DNA of 64,000 nucleotides, from contig HG738138.1 of assembly GCA_000499405.2 (NCBI GenBank), forward strand, positions 3,212,368 through 3,276,367, read 5' to 3'. The translations under genes and the position numbers were made by a program. Positions 1-13,400 of the stretch are shown in pieces. Below the pieces are notes generated by a model. It worked only from the letters and a program-made list of their open reading frames with translations, made no database searches and was not told the origin of the DNA. Numbering within the stretch: position 1 is the first letter of the stretch; each line of letters opens with the position of its first letter. The stretch is from Onchocerca volvulus. Taxonomy: Eukaryota > Nematoda > Chromadorea > Rhabditida > Onchocercidae.

Positions 1-1
1 A

Positions 2-238
2 GAACAAATGATACAACGTGTTATTTCAGATGCACAGTTAGCCATGTTGGGACCGGAAACAAATGCTTTACCAGCGGGGAATTTTTTCCTCAATCATGAA
101 ACAGCGGCGATTTTTGCCGCTGCTTCACCTTTCGCTAATAATCCAGTAACAACAGAAAGTGGAATTTTACCGAGCTCTCAGACAGTTAGTTCGGGATATA
201 TGGATATACCATCTAGAACAATTTCGGTTAGTGTCTGA
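2..238 (+). CDS. 3' end of an unidentified protein-coding gene (partial)
   Basis: The frame is open from the left edge to a TGA at 236-238, giving about 78 residues. It has far fewer Lys, Asn, Ile and Phe codons than random AT-rich frames nearby and is rich in Ala, Pro, Ser and Thr (for example LGPETNALPAG and AAIFAAASPFANNP). That composition suggests a disordered C-terminal tail of a regulatory or channel-type protein, but I do not recognise the family. The methionine at 8 need not be the start, because the frame continues to the window edge. The downstream sequence is AT-rich and looks like 3' UTR and intergenic DNA. Confidence 0.6.
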   Translation, partial: EQMIQRVISDAQLAMLGPETNALPAGNFFLNHETAAIFAAASPFANNPVTTESGILPSSQTVSSGYMDIPSRTISVSV

Positions 239-3200
239 TTAATTTATCCCATTTCTGTAAATGTTATATATCTTTTCTATGATACTTTTATAATCGGTAG
301 TTTCTTGAAAGAATTTATCCGTAAAAAGAGAAATTTCCTCCTTCGAAGGGATCTTTTTTCTGATCAATATAAATGATGGAGAACACATATCTTTTTAGTT
401 ACTAAATTTTCAATAAAGATGAAGTATTTCAAAAATATTTGTGACTTGTTGTATATAACGTTGTATGAACTATTCTTGTCAACAGCTGATTATATTAAGG
501 ATGGATTCGCTGCACTAAGCAACATCCAGCCGAGATCAGATGGAAGTAACATTGCTATTTCTTGTGATACTGCAAAGGTTATTCTTGAGTATTTTTTAAG
601 ATTTTAGTTTATTTTCTAGTGATCAATAAAATCTATTAGTGATGTAAAACGTCTTAGTGGGTTTTACTGACAATTTTTTAAAAATATTATGTCCCTGCAA
701 GGACTGACCTATGTGCTACAAATTCTTTCTATAAATTCGAAATATTTCGGCTTCTTACGTTAGTTCAGCTGTCAGTAACATAATGTTGAGGTAATGGAAA
801 TTTTATCTTGAAACAAAGAAAATCAATTGATACATGAGCGCACGAAACGAATATAGGTGAATCTTAGATTTGTAAGCCTGTGTATGCAGTATTAGAGAGT
901 CGTTTATCGCTTCGAAGATATCTACCTACAGTTCATTTCATCCGAACACTTCTGTTTTTTATTAAACTCTCACAACTAATCGATATGCAATTTATTACTT
1001 CAGTATTTGATGAGCCATTAGACCTTCTGAGCTGATTTTGGCCAAGATATTTACAACATTGCCTGTCACATCTATAGAGCAACATGGAATTATTGGACAA
1101 TTGTTATTTCAAAATTCAAGAGTTAAGAGAAAAATTGAAGAGAAAATTTAATGAGATGTTTTCGTTTGTGTTCACTATACCGATGTCCTCAGCTAAATGC
1201 TATCCGCCACAAAAATTCTAAAATTTGTACTGCTAAGTGTAATTCAGACCACAGCTCTTTTTTTCTTTCAAGTATACTTCAGAACATTATGTTTAAAATG
1301 CATAATATTTTGATTTACGGCATAAAAAAAGGATTAGTAAGCAAAAAACCAAGGCTTTTTCCTTTAAACAGTGCTACTACTTGAGGTGGGAAAACAGGTT
1401 AAAATGAAACTTTGCAAGAATTCAAAAATACAATATCTGGAATATGCTGTACATGTGGTGAATGGTTCAACAAGATCGCGTCAGGATGAAGTGATAAGGA
1501 AGGCTTCCGATATATTTGTCAAGAACAGCTAGATAAATAATTACATACAAAAATTAATGGTTTACTATGTGCTTTCCTTATTTTCACAGCTAGTACTCTT
1601 TTTGTAATAATTGAAGTGCCTTATGGCGTGTGGCATCACTCCGATCATCTGTAATTACTTTCTAGTTGGGAATTATAATAGCAATTGCAGCATATGAAGT
1701 ATTAACTATGTGAAGGCTGATTAGGAATATATGAATTAGAACGGCAAATTCAACAGCTCTACAATACTGATATTTTACTCACCAATGAAATCTACTATTA
1801 TTAACCCTGACAAGCCTCTTAGATTCACTTACCTTGATATTTCGGGTATTGCTTCCATATTGGTTCTATAAGCTCTTTCTTCTATATTATCTTCTTTCAT
1901 CATTTTTCCCGAGTTTACATCTACTGAAACAAATTATCGGATCTGGCTTTTCATTTAATTCAAAGCTTCTGTCGGAGCGGTTGGAACAAGTATGTAATGT
2001 ACTTTCTTGAATGCTTTTATAAAATCATTCCTGATTAATGCTCTAATACATTACGCTTTTTCGTAATATTCATTATAATGAACTGAAGAAAGTGCGTAAG
2101 CACAGATGAGGATTTTTGTAAATCATTTATTGTTTGCTCTTTTTTTTCTTTTTTTAAGTTTTCATTCTTATTTACTTTATACAGTTGTCAAGCTTACCGC
2201 TGATAATTTGTCACGGTTTTTAGGAAACGAAAAGTCCAGTTCTGAATCATCTGATGACAGATTTTGGGCAATTAAATATTGGTGGCGATTCTAGGAAACA
2301 GAATAGCTTACAAAAAAATATTTCATGGAATTAGCATCGCATGCCATTGTGCAAAGTTTGTTTACATTACGAAGATCTTTTACGAATATTTTCGCAGTCT
2401 GCCATCATAATATGTACAACTTTTATGTCGAAAACTTTTATAATCCTGTCGCTTTCTGCATATTTAGATCCTGCTTTTTTCGTACGCTTCTTACGAATTC
2501 TCAGTAAATCAGCAACTTCTGTTTTATGATTTTTATTGGTTTTTAAAAACTACTTTCGTATTTCCTATCGCTTATTATTTTCATTTCTGTTGTTCATCAA
2601 TAAGCAATGATTCTTTTTCAAAAGATGTACATTTTGATGATCGTATTTCTTAGGTTTACATCTTTATAATCTTTTTCGGAATCCTTTCATCTAATTGTTG
2701 TTATTTATCATTTGATCGTTGTTGATTTCTTTCATGAATTCGGAGCCTGCATAAAACTGTTTGACATTTCCGGATTTTCCAAGTTTGCCTTTGAGAATTA
2801 ATTAATGTCATTTAATAATGGCAATAAATTACTGAGTGCAGCAACTAATGTGTGTAGTACTTCTTTTAGAAGAGATTACCTGGCGTACCTCGATTTGTTT
2901 TTTTTTTTCTCTTTTTGATTAAATTTTTTTCATAATTAGTAAATCACATGTTAGTGTTGGCACTACGGGGAAATATACAAGAAAAGATGCTTTTTCGGCC
3001 CAGATTAATGATTTCTGCAAGTTATTGTATATTATTTTTCGGTGATATTTTCTACTTTTTTTGTTCATCTCTTCAGCAACACTCCATCATGTTTATATTG
3101 TATGCTGTAATTAAAGAATTTGCTCTATGTATTTCTTCTGTTACTGGACACTTTATATTGGTTTTTAGTGGTTTTTTTATAGTGTCATTAGTCATTTTTG

Positions 3201-6200
3201 AATGGAAAAAAAAAAAACAAAAATTGTCGAATCGTGGAAGAAAACCGTGCAATTGTGATTTTAACAACGTTTTTATTTGGGATACATATCTCCTCATGTG
3301 ATTTGATTCGATGGTTCATTTTTATGTCAAAGAATATTTGTTGTCATTCGTACATTGGAACTTCACGTCTATTTGCATATGTAATCTGTTTAACTAATTT
3401 ATAGATTATTTATTCTCTGTATTAATGCTTTTGCATTGAAACAGTGAGTTATTATGAAATATCTTATAATAATGATCGCCTACATGAACTAAGGACCTGT
3501 CTCAATAATTAGTGATATCTATCAAAATACGGTGAGATTTTAAATAGTATTTGCTGTATTGTTGGAATATTTAGTGGTTTATAGGAAACGTAGGGCTAGT
3601 CAATAAATTTTTTTAAATAATTGCTTTTAAATTTGGAACTGTAGGGATTTGTTCACTGCCAACTGGCGAGGAGAACTAGTTTCAGACACTATTTCTTTTC
3701 TTTCAGTGTAATGTCGGATAGTTTGAATAAAGCGAAAAATGAATATGTATACACGTCTCATTTCAGAATCGAATTTGTCAAAGATTTAAAATTTCTTCGG
3801 AAGTCGTGCTTGTTTTTTGAATCAAACAAAGAATAGCAAATGGTACCATATATCAAAGAAATTGAGATTTCAGGAAAGGTGGATGTGTTTCTCCAAGTAC
3901 TTTCGAAAGTTGGGGAAGGCTTTCTAGATCAGAGTTCTGTTTTTAAAATTCTGGCTTAGAATTCTGGTTGTCTTAGTGATATCTCATCTAATAATTTTTG
4001 AAACTTCAAAAGTTGCGAAGCAAAGCATGGAATATCAAGACTGATTAAAAATCAGGATTTCAATTCGGGCATTTCCACCTGTCAACTTCTGATATCAAGG
4101 CACCAATGGTACTTTCATGAAACATGAATTATTTGATGCCTTAAAATGTTTTGTGTAATATCTGGTATTTCGAATCAGTTTTCAATCTGTGTAATGTGTT
4201 TTGTTCCTAAGTCATACGCCATGCTTATCAAAGACAACGGGATCCTCTCCCTTGATAACAGTAATTTAGAATTGCTGATGATTCTGAAGCTTTTCATTTG
4301 CGGTCAGTAAAACAAAATATGCATTTGGCCTGTGGACATGAATGAAGTATTTATTCAGGCAGTCTTTTTTTTTTTACAAAAAAAAGGAAAAAAAAACTAA
4401 CTTTGATGCTTTTATAATCATCTGTAGAAAAAAAAATGGTACAAGTATTTAGCCTTCAGTATTCTCCATTATTCTAAAAACTTACAGAATTCCCAATTCA
4501 ATGCTTTCCAGCATGCCATTCGGAATTTACATTCAGCGAAAACGTATATACGCCTGATAGAATTAGGATGAGATTATCTGAAAAGAAAGCATCATTTCTC
4601 GACTCTCTTTTCTAGCTACTATCTCCATTTCCTGTTAATAGAACTTAACAAATTAAAGTGACTTTTATTTATGATTCTCTGATGATAAATAACAAAAAAC
4701 AAGATTAAGAGCCGTTTAAATTAGCTTGGCATGATTGAAAATGCGACCTGTTTGAGGTTTTTCTGGAGTTTCTTTGAAAGGTTGGACTTCAGTGATTCAA
4801 CAAATTTTTAAATAAAAGGTTTGTAGTATTTGTTCTTGAAGCCCAGAATTGTTTTAATGTTTTCAAGTATAAAATACTTTTTTATCATACCAATAAGTAC
4901 ACATTTATAGATTCATTTCCAGTTTTGATTGAAAAAATAGGTGTCGGAAAATCGAAATAATTTATAATATAAATATATCTAGATAATCAAACGGTTATAT
5001 TTTGCGTGACTCATCATCTAACATAAACTTGAATATTACACTATCGGATGTAATGAATGTTACAGTATCAGTGTAATGAATCACTTATCTGATTTTTGTT
5101 TTCCCATCCAATCACCAGGCTTATATTTAGGATTTTCTAAAGATCTTCCCATCAAATTGTCATATTTACAATGTTTGAAATGTTTAAGCTACTTTACTAC
5201 AAAAAAGGATTGTTATTTGCAAGAAATTTAATTCTGCTCTTTCATTCAGCTGGTTCAATCTAATTATCATTCTGCTGTTCATCTCATTTCCATCCTTCAT
5301 TTAAAACTTTACTCATTTTTCGTGTTGTTAAGTCTTTTTCCGCTTCCTTTGTTTAATGTAATTATTATCAAATAAAATTCATCACGATCGTCTCTTTTAC
5401 ATTCGTTGGTTCGATTACCCAAGTTTGAGATCGCAACAAAAAAAATGTTTTTCTTAACATATCTTCCGTAAAAATTTTCTACAGCAGGATTTATCTTGTG
5501 ACATCAGTTGTCCAGTTTGATCGTTTCTTTTTTTTTTTCTTGAAATTAAATATGAAAATTTATTTTTGAAATTAATAATCACTGAAGTTGAGAATAAGAA
5601 AAGTTTTTTTTCTATTCTTTTATTCATTTTCTTCAAAATCCATTAAAAAAAAATTTTTTTTTTTTGTATAAACGTAAAGCATAGAGACAACATTTAAAAA
5701 AAAAAAAAAAAAAAAAAAAGTTAGTCTAAAAATCAATTAAACTATCACATCCACTATTAATTTATTATTCAAAAATGAAATGTTGTAGTGATTGGGCGCA
5801 GAACAATAAGAAGACTTTAAAGTTTACCTACAAATATGATGAAATTTCGTTAGAAAAACATCTTTTGTCATTTTTTTTTTTTTTTCAGTTCCCACAAAAT
5901 CAACTAAAGTTTTGAGTGATTAAAGCATGAAGTATTACATTTGACTGTTAATCTTGGCCACCATAATACCGTTCTGAGCATGTTTTCTTGAGCATTCCAT
6001 ATGACCAAGAAATTTAATTTCAAAACCTAAGATAATTGATTTGTTTGAGCAAAGACACTGTCAGAGGAAAAATTTTTGCACATGTACTTATCAACAGTAC
6101 AACGAAATTTGTCCACCCTATCTAGAAATCAGCGGATCGATAACTAAGAAATATTTCAAAACTGAATTACGTGATTTTAAAATTCCAAAATTCTAGCTCA

Positions 6201-7470
6201 TCTGGGAAAGGATACCGTCACTTGCTATATAGTCAGGCATAGCTAAATTTTTCCAAAACTTTCCCAAGATTTTAAATTTTCAGCTTATTAAGGCAATGAC
6301 AAGTAACAAATTTAAAACGGATGGCCCATGTATCAATGATGAGATTAATTATTTAATCATGAAAATTTTGTAGCGCCGAAAAGCATGTTCATTCGTAAAT
6401 ATTTGACACTTTAAAAAAATGTTTATTCTTTCAAAAGCACTCTGTAATCTACATTATCACACTGAAATTTATTTAAAATGAATGATTTCGATCCATCACA
6501 AAACACATTTCAAAGTTTTCGCATCAGTATCTTCAAATTCATCTTTTTTTTTGGCGGATGTCATCAATTAAAGAAGTAATGGGTTAAAGGAACTAAAAGA
6601 AATATCTACAAATCAAGAATCTATCATTTTTCAATTCTTCAAAATGAGATTAGCATCGCAAGATTTTCAAAGTCTCAACTTTATTAAAATAAAGTTAAGA
6701 ATTTTTCGGGGAAAAAAAAACACGAAAAAACTCAAATTTCTAGAAAAAATCCCAAAATAAGTTCTATTACAATGATTATGCCTCTGCCCTTTGCATCACT
6801 ACAAGTTTGAAACAGTCAGCAAAATGATTTGCGCTTCAAACTTCGTCGCTTTTTTTGATTGAATGAAACTGACAATTGAAGTGTCTTTTTCAAAAATAGT
6901 TTAGTTCACTAAGTTGATTCAATTAGATAAATAGCAAAAATTTATCATGACAAATATTGATTTGTTGAGAGAAAAAAAAAAAAATCGAGGGACAAATTAT
7001 AAGAATGGAAAAATGAAATGCAACAGAATTGATTATGGAATGAAGGGATTAATGGATATGGAAAAGTGAGATTTGTTACGAGATCGGATCATTTGATAGA
7101 ACAAACTCTGCTTACTTGATAAAATCATAATTATGAGCAAAATCATTATTGAGGAAATAGCAATTAATGCTATATAGTATGGCTTGTTGCTTTTTTTTTT
7201 TTTTTTGTGCTAATAATTTGCGAACGATTGATGCTAATTAATGCTCATGTTTATGATAATTTGATGACATTTCCGAGGCACTGAGTATAAATTATAATTT
7301 GAAGTTATTTTATTCTCATCAACGAAAACTTCTCATTAATTCGTTAATACAAAGACAATTTCAACATTTTCAAAATATATCAAATTATTACAGAATTTTC
7401 AAAAGTTAAAAATATGTCAAAAATGGAGGAAATTGGTGATTTTTAGAGAATGAGCAGAGCAATTCCTTGA
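239..7470. other. AT-rich intergenic stretch
   Basis: About 7.2 kb between the 3' end of the first gene and the 3' end of the K2P channel gene. Open frames here are short and dominated by Phe, Leu, Ile and Lys codons, as expected by chance at this base composition. Poly-A and poly-T runs are frequent, the longest being about 22 A at 5698-5719. Apart from the weak candidate at 2106-2294, I see no exon with paired splice sites, no RNA gene and no mobile element. Confidence 0.6.
2106..2294 (+). CDS. weak candidate for a small secreted protein
   Basis: An ATG directly follows a CACAG that could serve as a splice or trans-splice acceptor, and opens a 62-codon frame. The first 25 or so residues are hydrophobic (leucine and phenylalanine rich, signal-peptide-like). 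The second half is less AT-driven and contains an acidic serine patch (SSSESSDD) followed by an aromatic tail ending in WWRF. A GTGGCG just before the end could be a splice donor, so this might be a first exon. No family is recognised, and chance remains quite possible in this AT-rich stretch. Confidence 0.2.
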   Translation: MRIFVNHLLFALFFLFLSFHSYLLYTVVKLTADNLSRFLGNEKSSSESSDDRFWAIKYWWRF

Positions 7471-10400
7471 TTATAGATATGCGGGTTGTTCGGGACGCAA
7501 AGCTGTTATTCGTCGCAGATATTCGCTATCACGGAAGAAATCAGACTGGAATGAATTATGCCGAATTGTTGACATTCCAGATGAAGTTTCATCAATGAAA
7601 CGCAACTTCATCAGAAGTTCGTGAGGTTCGAATGGTCGATCACGTAGTTCATTATCCAGAAATGCTCGAACATCATTCCAAGTGACCTAATAGGTATGAA
7701 GAATTTAAATAAGCTAGTTCAGAACAATTTAATCACTTTTACTTGTATGAAATTTAATAAATGAAACAATTGACGCATACTTTTCCTCCCTTTTTCCTTC
7801 TCATTGCTCTTAACAGGACTATTATTTCCTTCAGTTCATCGCTCATACCGAGGAATTTTCTGGCTCGTCCGAAATAATGGAAACGAGTGAAATATGCTTT
7901 CAAATGTGTTGATGCTAGATCAATGCACATCGTAACAACTGATAAACCTGTAGAAACACTGATAAGATATGTATGTAAATAGAAATATATAAATACAGCA
8001 TGATCAACATTGAATGCTTTTCCTTTCTCATCTACGTAACTCTGCAATTCTTTCATTAAGCTCAACTGATATTATCATCTTCAAGTTGCCAATTTTGATT
8101 GAAATAAAATAATTTCACTTCTTCCTTACCTGCTTTTCTACTTCAATCATGTTTTCTTGATCTGTCATTACAATGATAAATGGGACAAAAAGTCAAAAAG
8201 TTTTCAAAACCTGCCAAAATTTTTAAGAAAGAGGTTTGTCGTAAACATATTATTGTAGAAACTACAATAGTCCTACTAAAATGTTGACATCAATTTCTCG
8301 GATGAAAATATGGTTGAAGCTAAGAAAGTCTTTACCACCGATGAAATGGAAAAATCCACTAATCTCTTTGTCTTGTATGTGTAATTCGAACATAGAAATC
8401 AAGGTAATTAATCTATCAGCACTTTTTTTCTAAAATGCCAAGAATTGTCACCCGAAAAGTCAGGATTATCTATTTGCAAGCTTGCATATTTCCATGTTTA
8501 TTTGGTGATACTGATTATTTCTCTATCAGTAAGTAATTGAATCAAAAATCTTATGACGAGATTATGTTTATTAATGCATATAAATATTCGTTGTTTTTCT
8601 TAAAAGATTTAATATTTGTTTACAGAAAAGAAAACAAATATTAAAAGAAAAAGCATAAATTAATGTTGAGCAGCCTGTATTATATACATATAGACTGCTC
8701 AAAATGAATTTGATTTCTTTGTTGCTCTTTTTTGTAAACAAATATTAATGTTATTCCGGAAATTTAACATATCCATGAAGTTTTGTTTGCTAATTCTAAT
8801 CTGTAATTGTAGAGAGACATTTTAAAACCAGTTATAGAAATTTAATAATTTCATTGCAATGATTTTGACATTTCAAAGCCAACAGAAAATTTAATATTTG
8901 ATGATATTTGTACGGTTTTATGGACTTATAACTTATTTTAGAGGTAAAAATAAGCAAGATTATTTATTTAATATCACAAAAAGCTTGCGAAATTGCTAAT
9001 TCGTTACTATAAATTTTTGAAAATGTTTTTAAGCAAATTTTAGTTGGTATGGATGGATGTTCAACTGCTATTTTGTACTTATAGCATAAATCGCTTGAAG
9101 AAGTGATGCTGAGAGTGAGGAATATCAACAAATCCCGTTTTAGTTTAAATAACTTTAGCTATTTAAAAAAAAACAACTTAAGTATTTTACATTTTTTAAA
9201 TTGACATTTTATGAAACTACTAGGTATCTAATAAATTTGTGTGCTCATCCCAACAAACATTCCTTCTATTTTGATTTCAAAAAAATGAGCTTTTCGTGAC
9301 TTTTCTCGAAAGAAAAAGTAACTCGTTTGATTTATTGTGTTTGGAAATGGAAATGGTGCATTCAAACAAAAATGAACTAACCAACGATGACAAAAGCTAC
9401 AATAAGTGATAAGAAAATGTAATCAACAACGACGATATCACCAAGGCCGACAGTTACGATAAGATTGAAGCCAAAATGAAAAGCATGTAAGAAAGACCAC
9501 GAACGCTCCCAGTTGATGAACATGGCTGAACCCATCGAGCAGTACAAACAGATGCATGACACATAAGCTCCTGGATCAAATAAAAATTTATCTAATCTTT
9601 GATGGAGAAATTATCAGTCTCTTTGCTTTTTGCAGAATGTTCTTTTCGTATCAAAAATCCGAGAATTTAAGAACTTCATACTTCAATGTTAGTCCATCAA
9701 TCATTCAGCTAAGCACTGTGATCAATAATTATATATTCGATAGAAAAAAAACCTTCAAAACATAAATTAAAAGTAAGAAATTGAAATGAAAAAAAGAGGT
9801 ATACCAATTGGAAACCATAATTTCCCATCGCCTCCTTCTACGCCAAAAATATCGATGACATCGGAATGACCGCTTGTTGACTGTGATGACTTCCGTCGCA
9901 TATAACGTTTTCGAAATAGAATTTGCTGAATTTATTCATACAAAAAATTGCAAACAATATGAATGATAGCATAGCAACATCATGCAAGAAGAGATATAAT
10001 CTATTGATTTAGGCGAAAAAAATTGTGATACATGAATTACGGGCAAGTTAACTCTTTTCAACATTTCAATTCTCATTTTTACCAAAAAAAAATTTGAATA
10101 CTTTGAAAAAAGTTACAGCGTTAGCGAACCTTTATTTTGTGCGATATTTTGTTCCAATTTGAAACGAAACGAAGCAGTGTTTCTGACAAAAATTTGCCTA
10201 TATCTGCAGCTGTGATAAACATGAGAGGTATTCCAATTAGAGCGAATGCTACCGCAAATATTTTCCCTGAATCTGTATCCACTGATACTTCTCCATATCC
10301 TGAAAAATATTGCCGAACAAAAACTGCTCCTCTAACTATTTAACTAAATCTGCCTTTATGTCAGTATCATTTCGGGAATGTTCGCGAAAATTTTACAAGT

Positions 10401-13400
10401 TTTTGCTAATTGATAAAATCGCATAAATAAAGTTTGAAGATTTCCAGAAGAGTTTTACCACATGTAGTGAGAACAGTAAGAACATATAATAAGGCAGTTG
10501 GGAAAGTCCACTTATTGTGCATATTTTCAATATCATCCGGTTTTCGAAGTTCTTTACGAATCGGACGTCGATCATCCACTATTTCTGCTAATGATACCAT
10601 ATATTCCCTGTAGACTAATGAATTTTATCGAACCAAAAAAGGACTGCAGGAATTTTCTTTTATTCTGCAATTCTTCAAGTTCATAATCAAAAATCAGGAA
10701 AACCTGAAAACTGTATCCCATTCGGAGCGATCAACTAAATGAATCCCCAGTTGTGCATCATTTAATATCCTCCAGCTATCGGATGAGAAATTTGTCATGG
10801 CATTTGATAATTGAATTAGTTTTCGTGATCGAGCCATCAATTCCGTGCTTGTTTCCAGTATCATCAGAATCCATGCACCAAGACACAAATAACCAATCAA
10901 TACTGTTACTAGTATCACATGAGGAAACAAGATTTTGATTAACTGAAAAAAAAAATGACATAATTAGTTTTCATTAAAAAATGTCATAACCATAATTTTT
11001 ATCATTATCGTCAAAATTTGCGTTATTTACGGTTATACCTTCTTCCGTTAAAAAAGAATTTAACCTTCATTTTTGGTCTTTCATTTTTATAATAGTGATT
11101 TCAATGTACTAACACTTCTGAATTGTTCAAAAATGATTTTCGGAATAAAAATCCTTCGCAACTCATGCGCAATTAATAAATTCGCCATTTTTTGAGTTGC
11201 GAATATTTTTTTCCCCTTATGAAAAACAAGACAGAAAGATATTGCACTTGTAGAACATGGAGAAATTTTTCATGTTTCGTTTTCAAATTTGCATTATCTG
11301 CTTCACATTATGCCTTTATTTCCAGACATGAATTTTTATTTTTCATTAATAATGATGAGGTCTAGTGCAAATTTATTTTGGTTGATAAAAAATTGTAGAC
11401 AAAAATAGGTGAAATTTAAATGCATCAAATGTTATTCTATATGCGTTTAAATCAAAAATTGCTTTTTAATAACAGAAATTAAAATAATTAATATGAGTGG
11501 CCATAATTTTAATTATACCTCTTTTTTCATTAAATTATTTCACTTACACATGAATTTGTCCTACACTTTGAATCGTTTTATTTGCCCTGACCAACCAGTT
11601 ACAGTTTGCCTCAATCAAATCTAGCATCAAACGATGAACTTTTGTGGTATTTTCAAAGTAGTGTTTTTCAATGCCCCAACAAAATCATTCGATTTGGACA
11701 ATAAAAAAAACTTTCATTTGAAAAACGTCATTTGTAGTTTTAAATATTGGTATTTCTCATTCTAGAAACTTCAAGAAAAGTCTCACCATAATCATTTTCC
11801 ATTTTTCATGTTTCTAAAGGACAAGATAGCAGAAATGATTTTTGAGGAAGGTTGAATAGTTTACTTGACTACTCACTGAATTGTCAATGTCAAAAAACTT
11901 TTAAACACAAATGTATCTTTAAGCAATCAAAGAACATTTCAAACATGATTGAAAAGCTAAAATTGACATTTTTTTAGTTCTACAATCTAGTCCTGACACA
12001 TAAACTACTTACTGCAATAAATTTAGTACTACATACTTCTAAACTAGATCGTCATATTAACTTAGATGGTTTAATCGATGAAAAATGATAGAAAAATATC
12101 GGAGTCAATTAGGTACAATTAATATTTGGAAGTGATATTTGCGTTGTGAAAAAAATGAAAAATTATCATCTTATTATGGCATAGCCAGAAGAATAGTTTT
12201 GCGATTCACAGAATGGAAAATAAAAAATGAAATGAATATCTGTCACTTATGACAGTTTGGGAATTTGGACCATTTTTTCCATTAAGAATATCAGCAGTTT
12301 GATATCTTTACTTGACTAAGTAGTTTGTGTCTAAATTTGGAAATTTCTTTTTTGCAACTAAAAGTGCCACAATTGCAATTTTTCTCCTTTATCATTTGTA
12401 TGAAATTTTACGAAGTTACATTTATATCTAGAATTTTCCGATCCGATTCGAATTCGGAAGTAGATTAGTTGCTAAAACTGAACCAAAAAATTGTTGGAGG
12501 AAAAAGTACAATGAATGACACAACATAAGTTAAAACAAAAAGGACCTATGTTTGCTAATGTTTGTAAATCAGTAAAACATCGAAAAATTAAGCTTTCAGA
12601 ATTAATCATTTAATAACGAACAATCGAAGTTGGAGAGCTAAAATTAGTTTATTTCATATTTCAGCGTGCTTAGAAAATCAAAAAAAAAAAAAAAAAAACT
12701 GGAATTATTTAAAAAAATTCAAAATTCTGAATGTGTTTTAGGATATTGAAATCATTATTAACTATCTTAAAAAGTAAATCATGATTATTTCATGTAAACG
12801 AAGTAAACGCGAAAAATTATTGTTTAAAAGAAAATTCCAACGCTTGTATCAATGAAAATTAAAATTTTGGATCGAAAGATGTATAAAGTTTTATTGCTCA
12901 AATTGTGGATTTTTAATTTTAACGTTTTTTATAAACTGTATTTCGCCATGCAAACTTGAGAATCTAATTCATTCGAATATGATTTCAGCCATTCCTTTAT
13001 GTGTATTTCACAAAATCAAATTATTTTTTTGCAAAAAACAGAGTTTTGGAAAACAATGGATAAGAAAGTATGAAAGTAATAGATACCTCAAAACTTGTTC
13101 AATGAGCTATAAGATCATTATGATTTTTACTGCGAAGTGAATTTATTATTTAGAATAGAAGTGCGAGATGATCAAGTAAAATGTTGCATCGTTTCATTGT
13201 TTTATAGATGTTCTTAACTATATGAAATCAAGAAATATTTAAGATTGAATCACAGGATGGGATTCTATATAAAGTAATTCAGCGTTTTCGCAGACAATTT
13301 CCAACTTTTTTTTTTTTTTTTAATTGTTAGCTTCTCATCCTGAATCACTACAAAATACTAAATGTGAACATTTTTAAGGTCAAAGATTCTTTTTGATCAG

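Noticed and set aside
2948..3301. 117-codon + strand frame with hydrophobic segments
   Set aside because: The hydrophobicity follows from TTT and ATT codons in AT-rich DNA. It includes a long A run coding for lysines and has no splice or homology support.
5405..5420. GGTTCGATTACC, resembling a tRNA B box
   Set aside because: It is one base too long for the consensus, and no A box or cloverleaf can be drawn around it.
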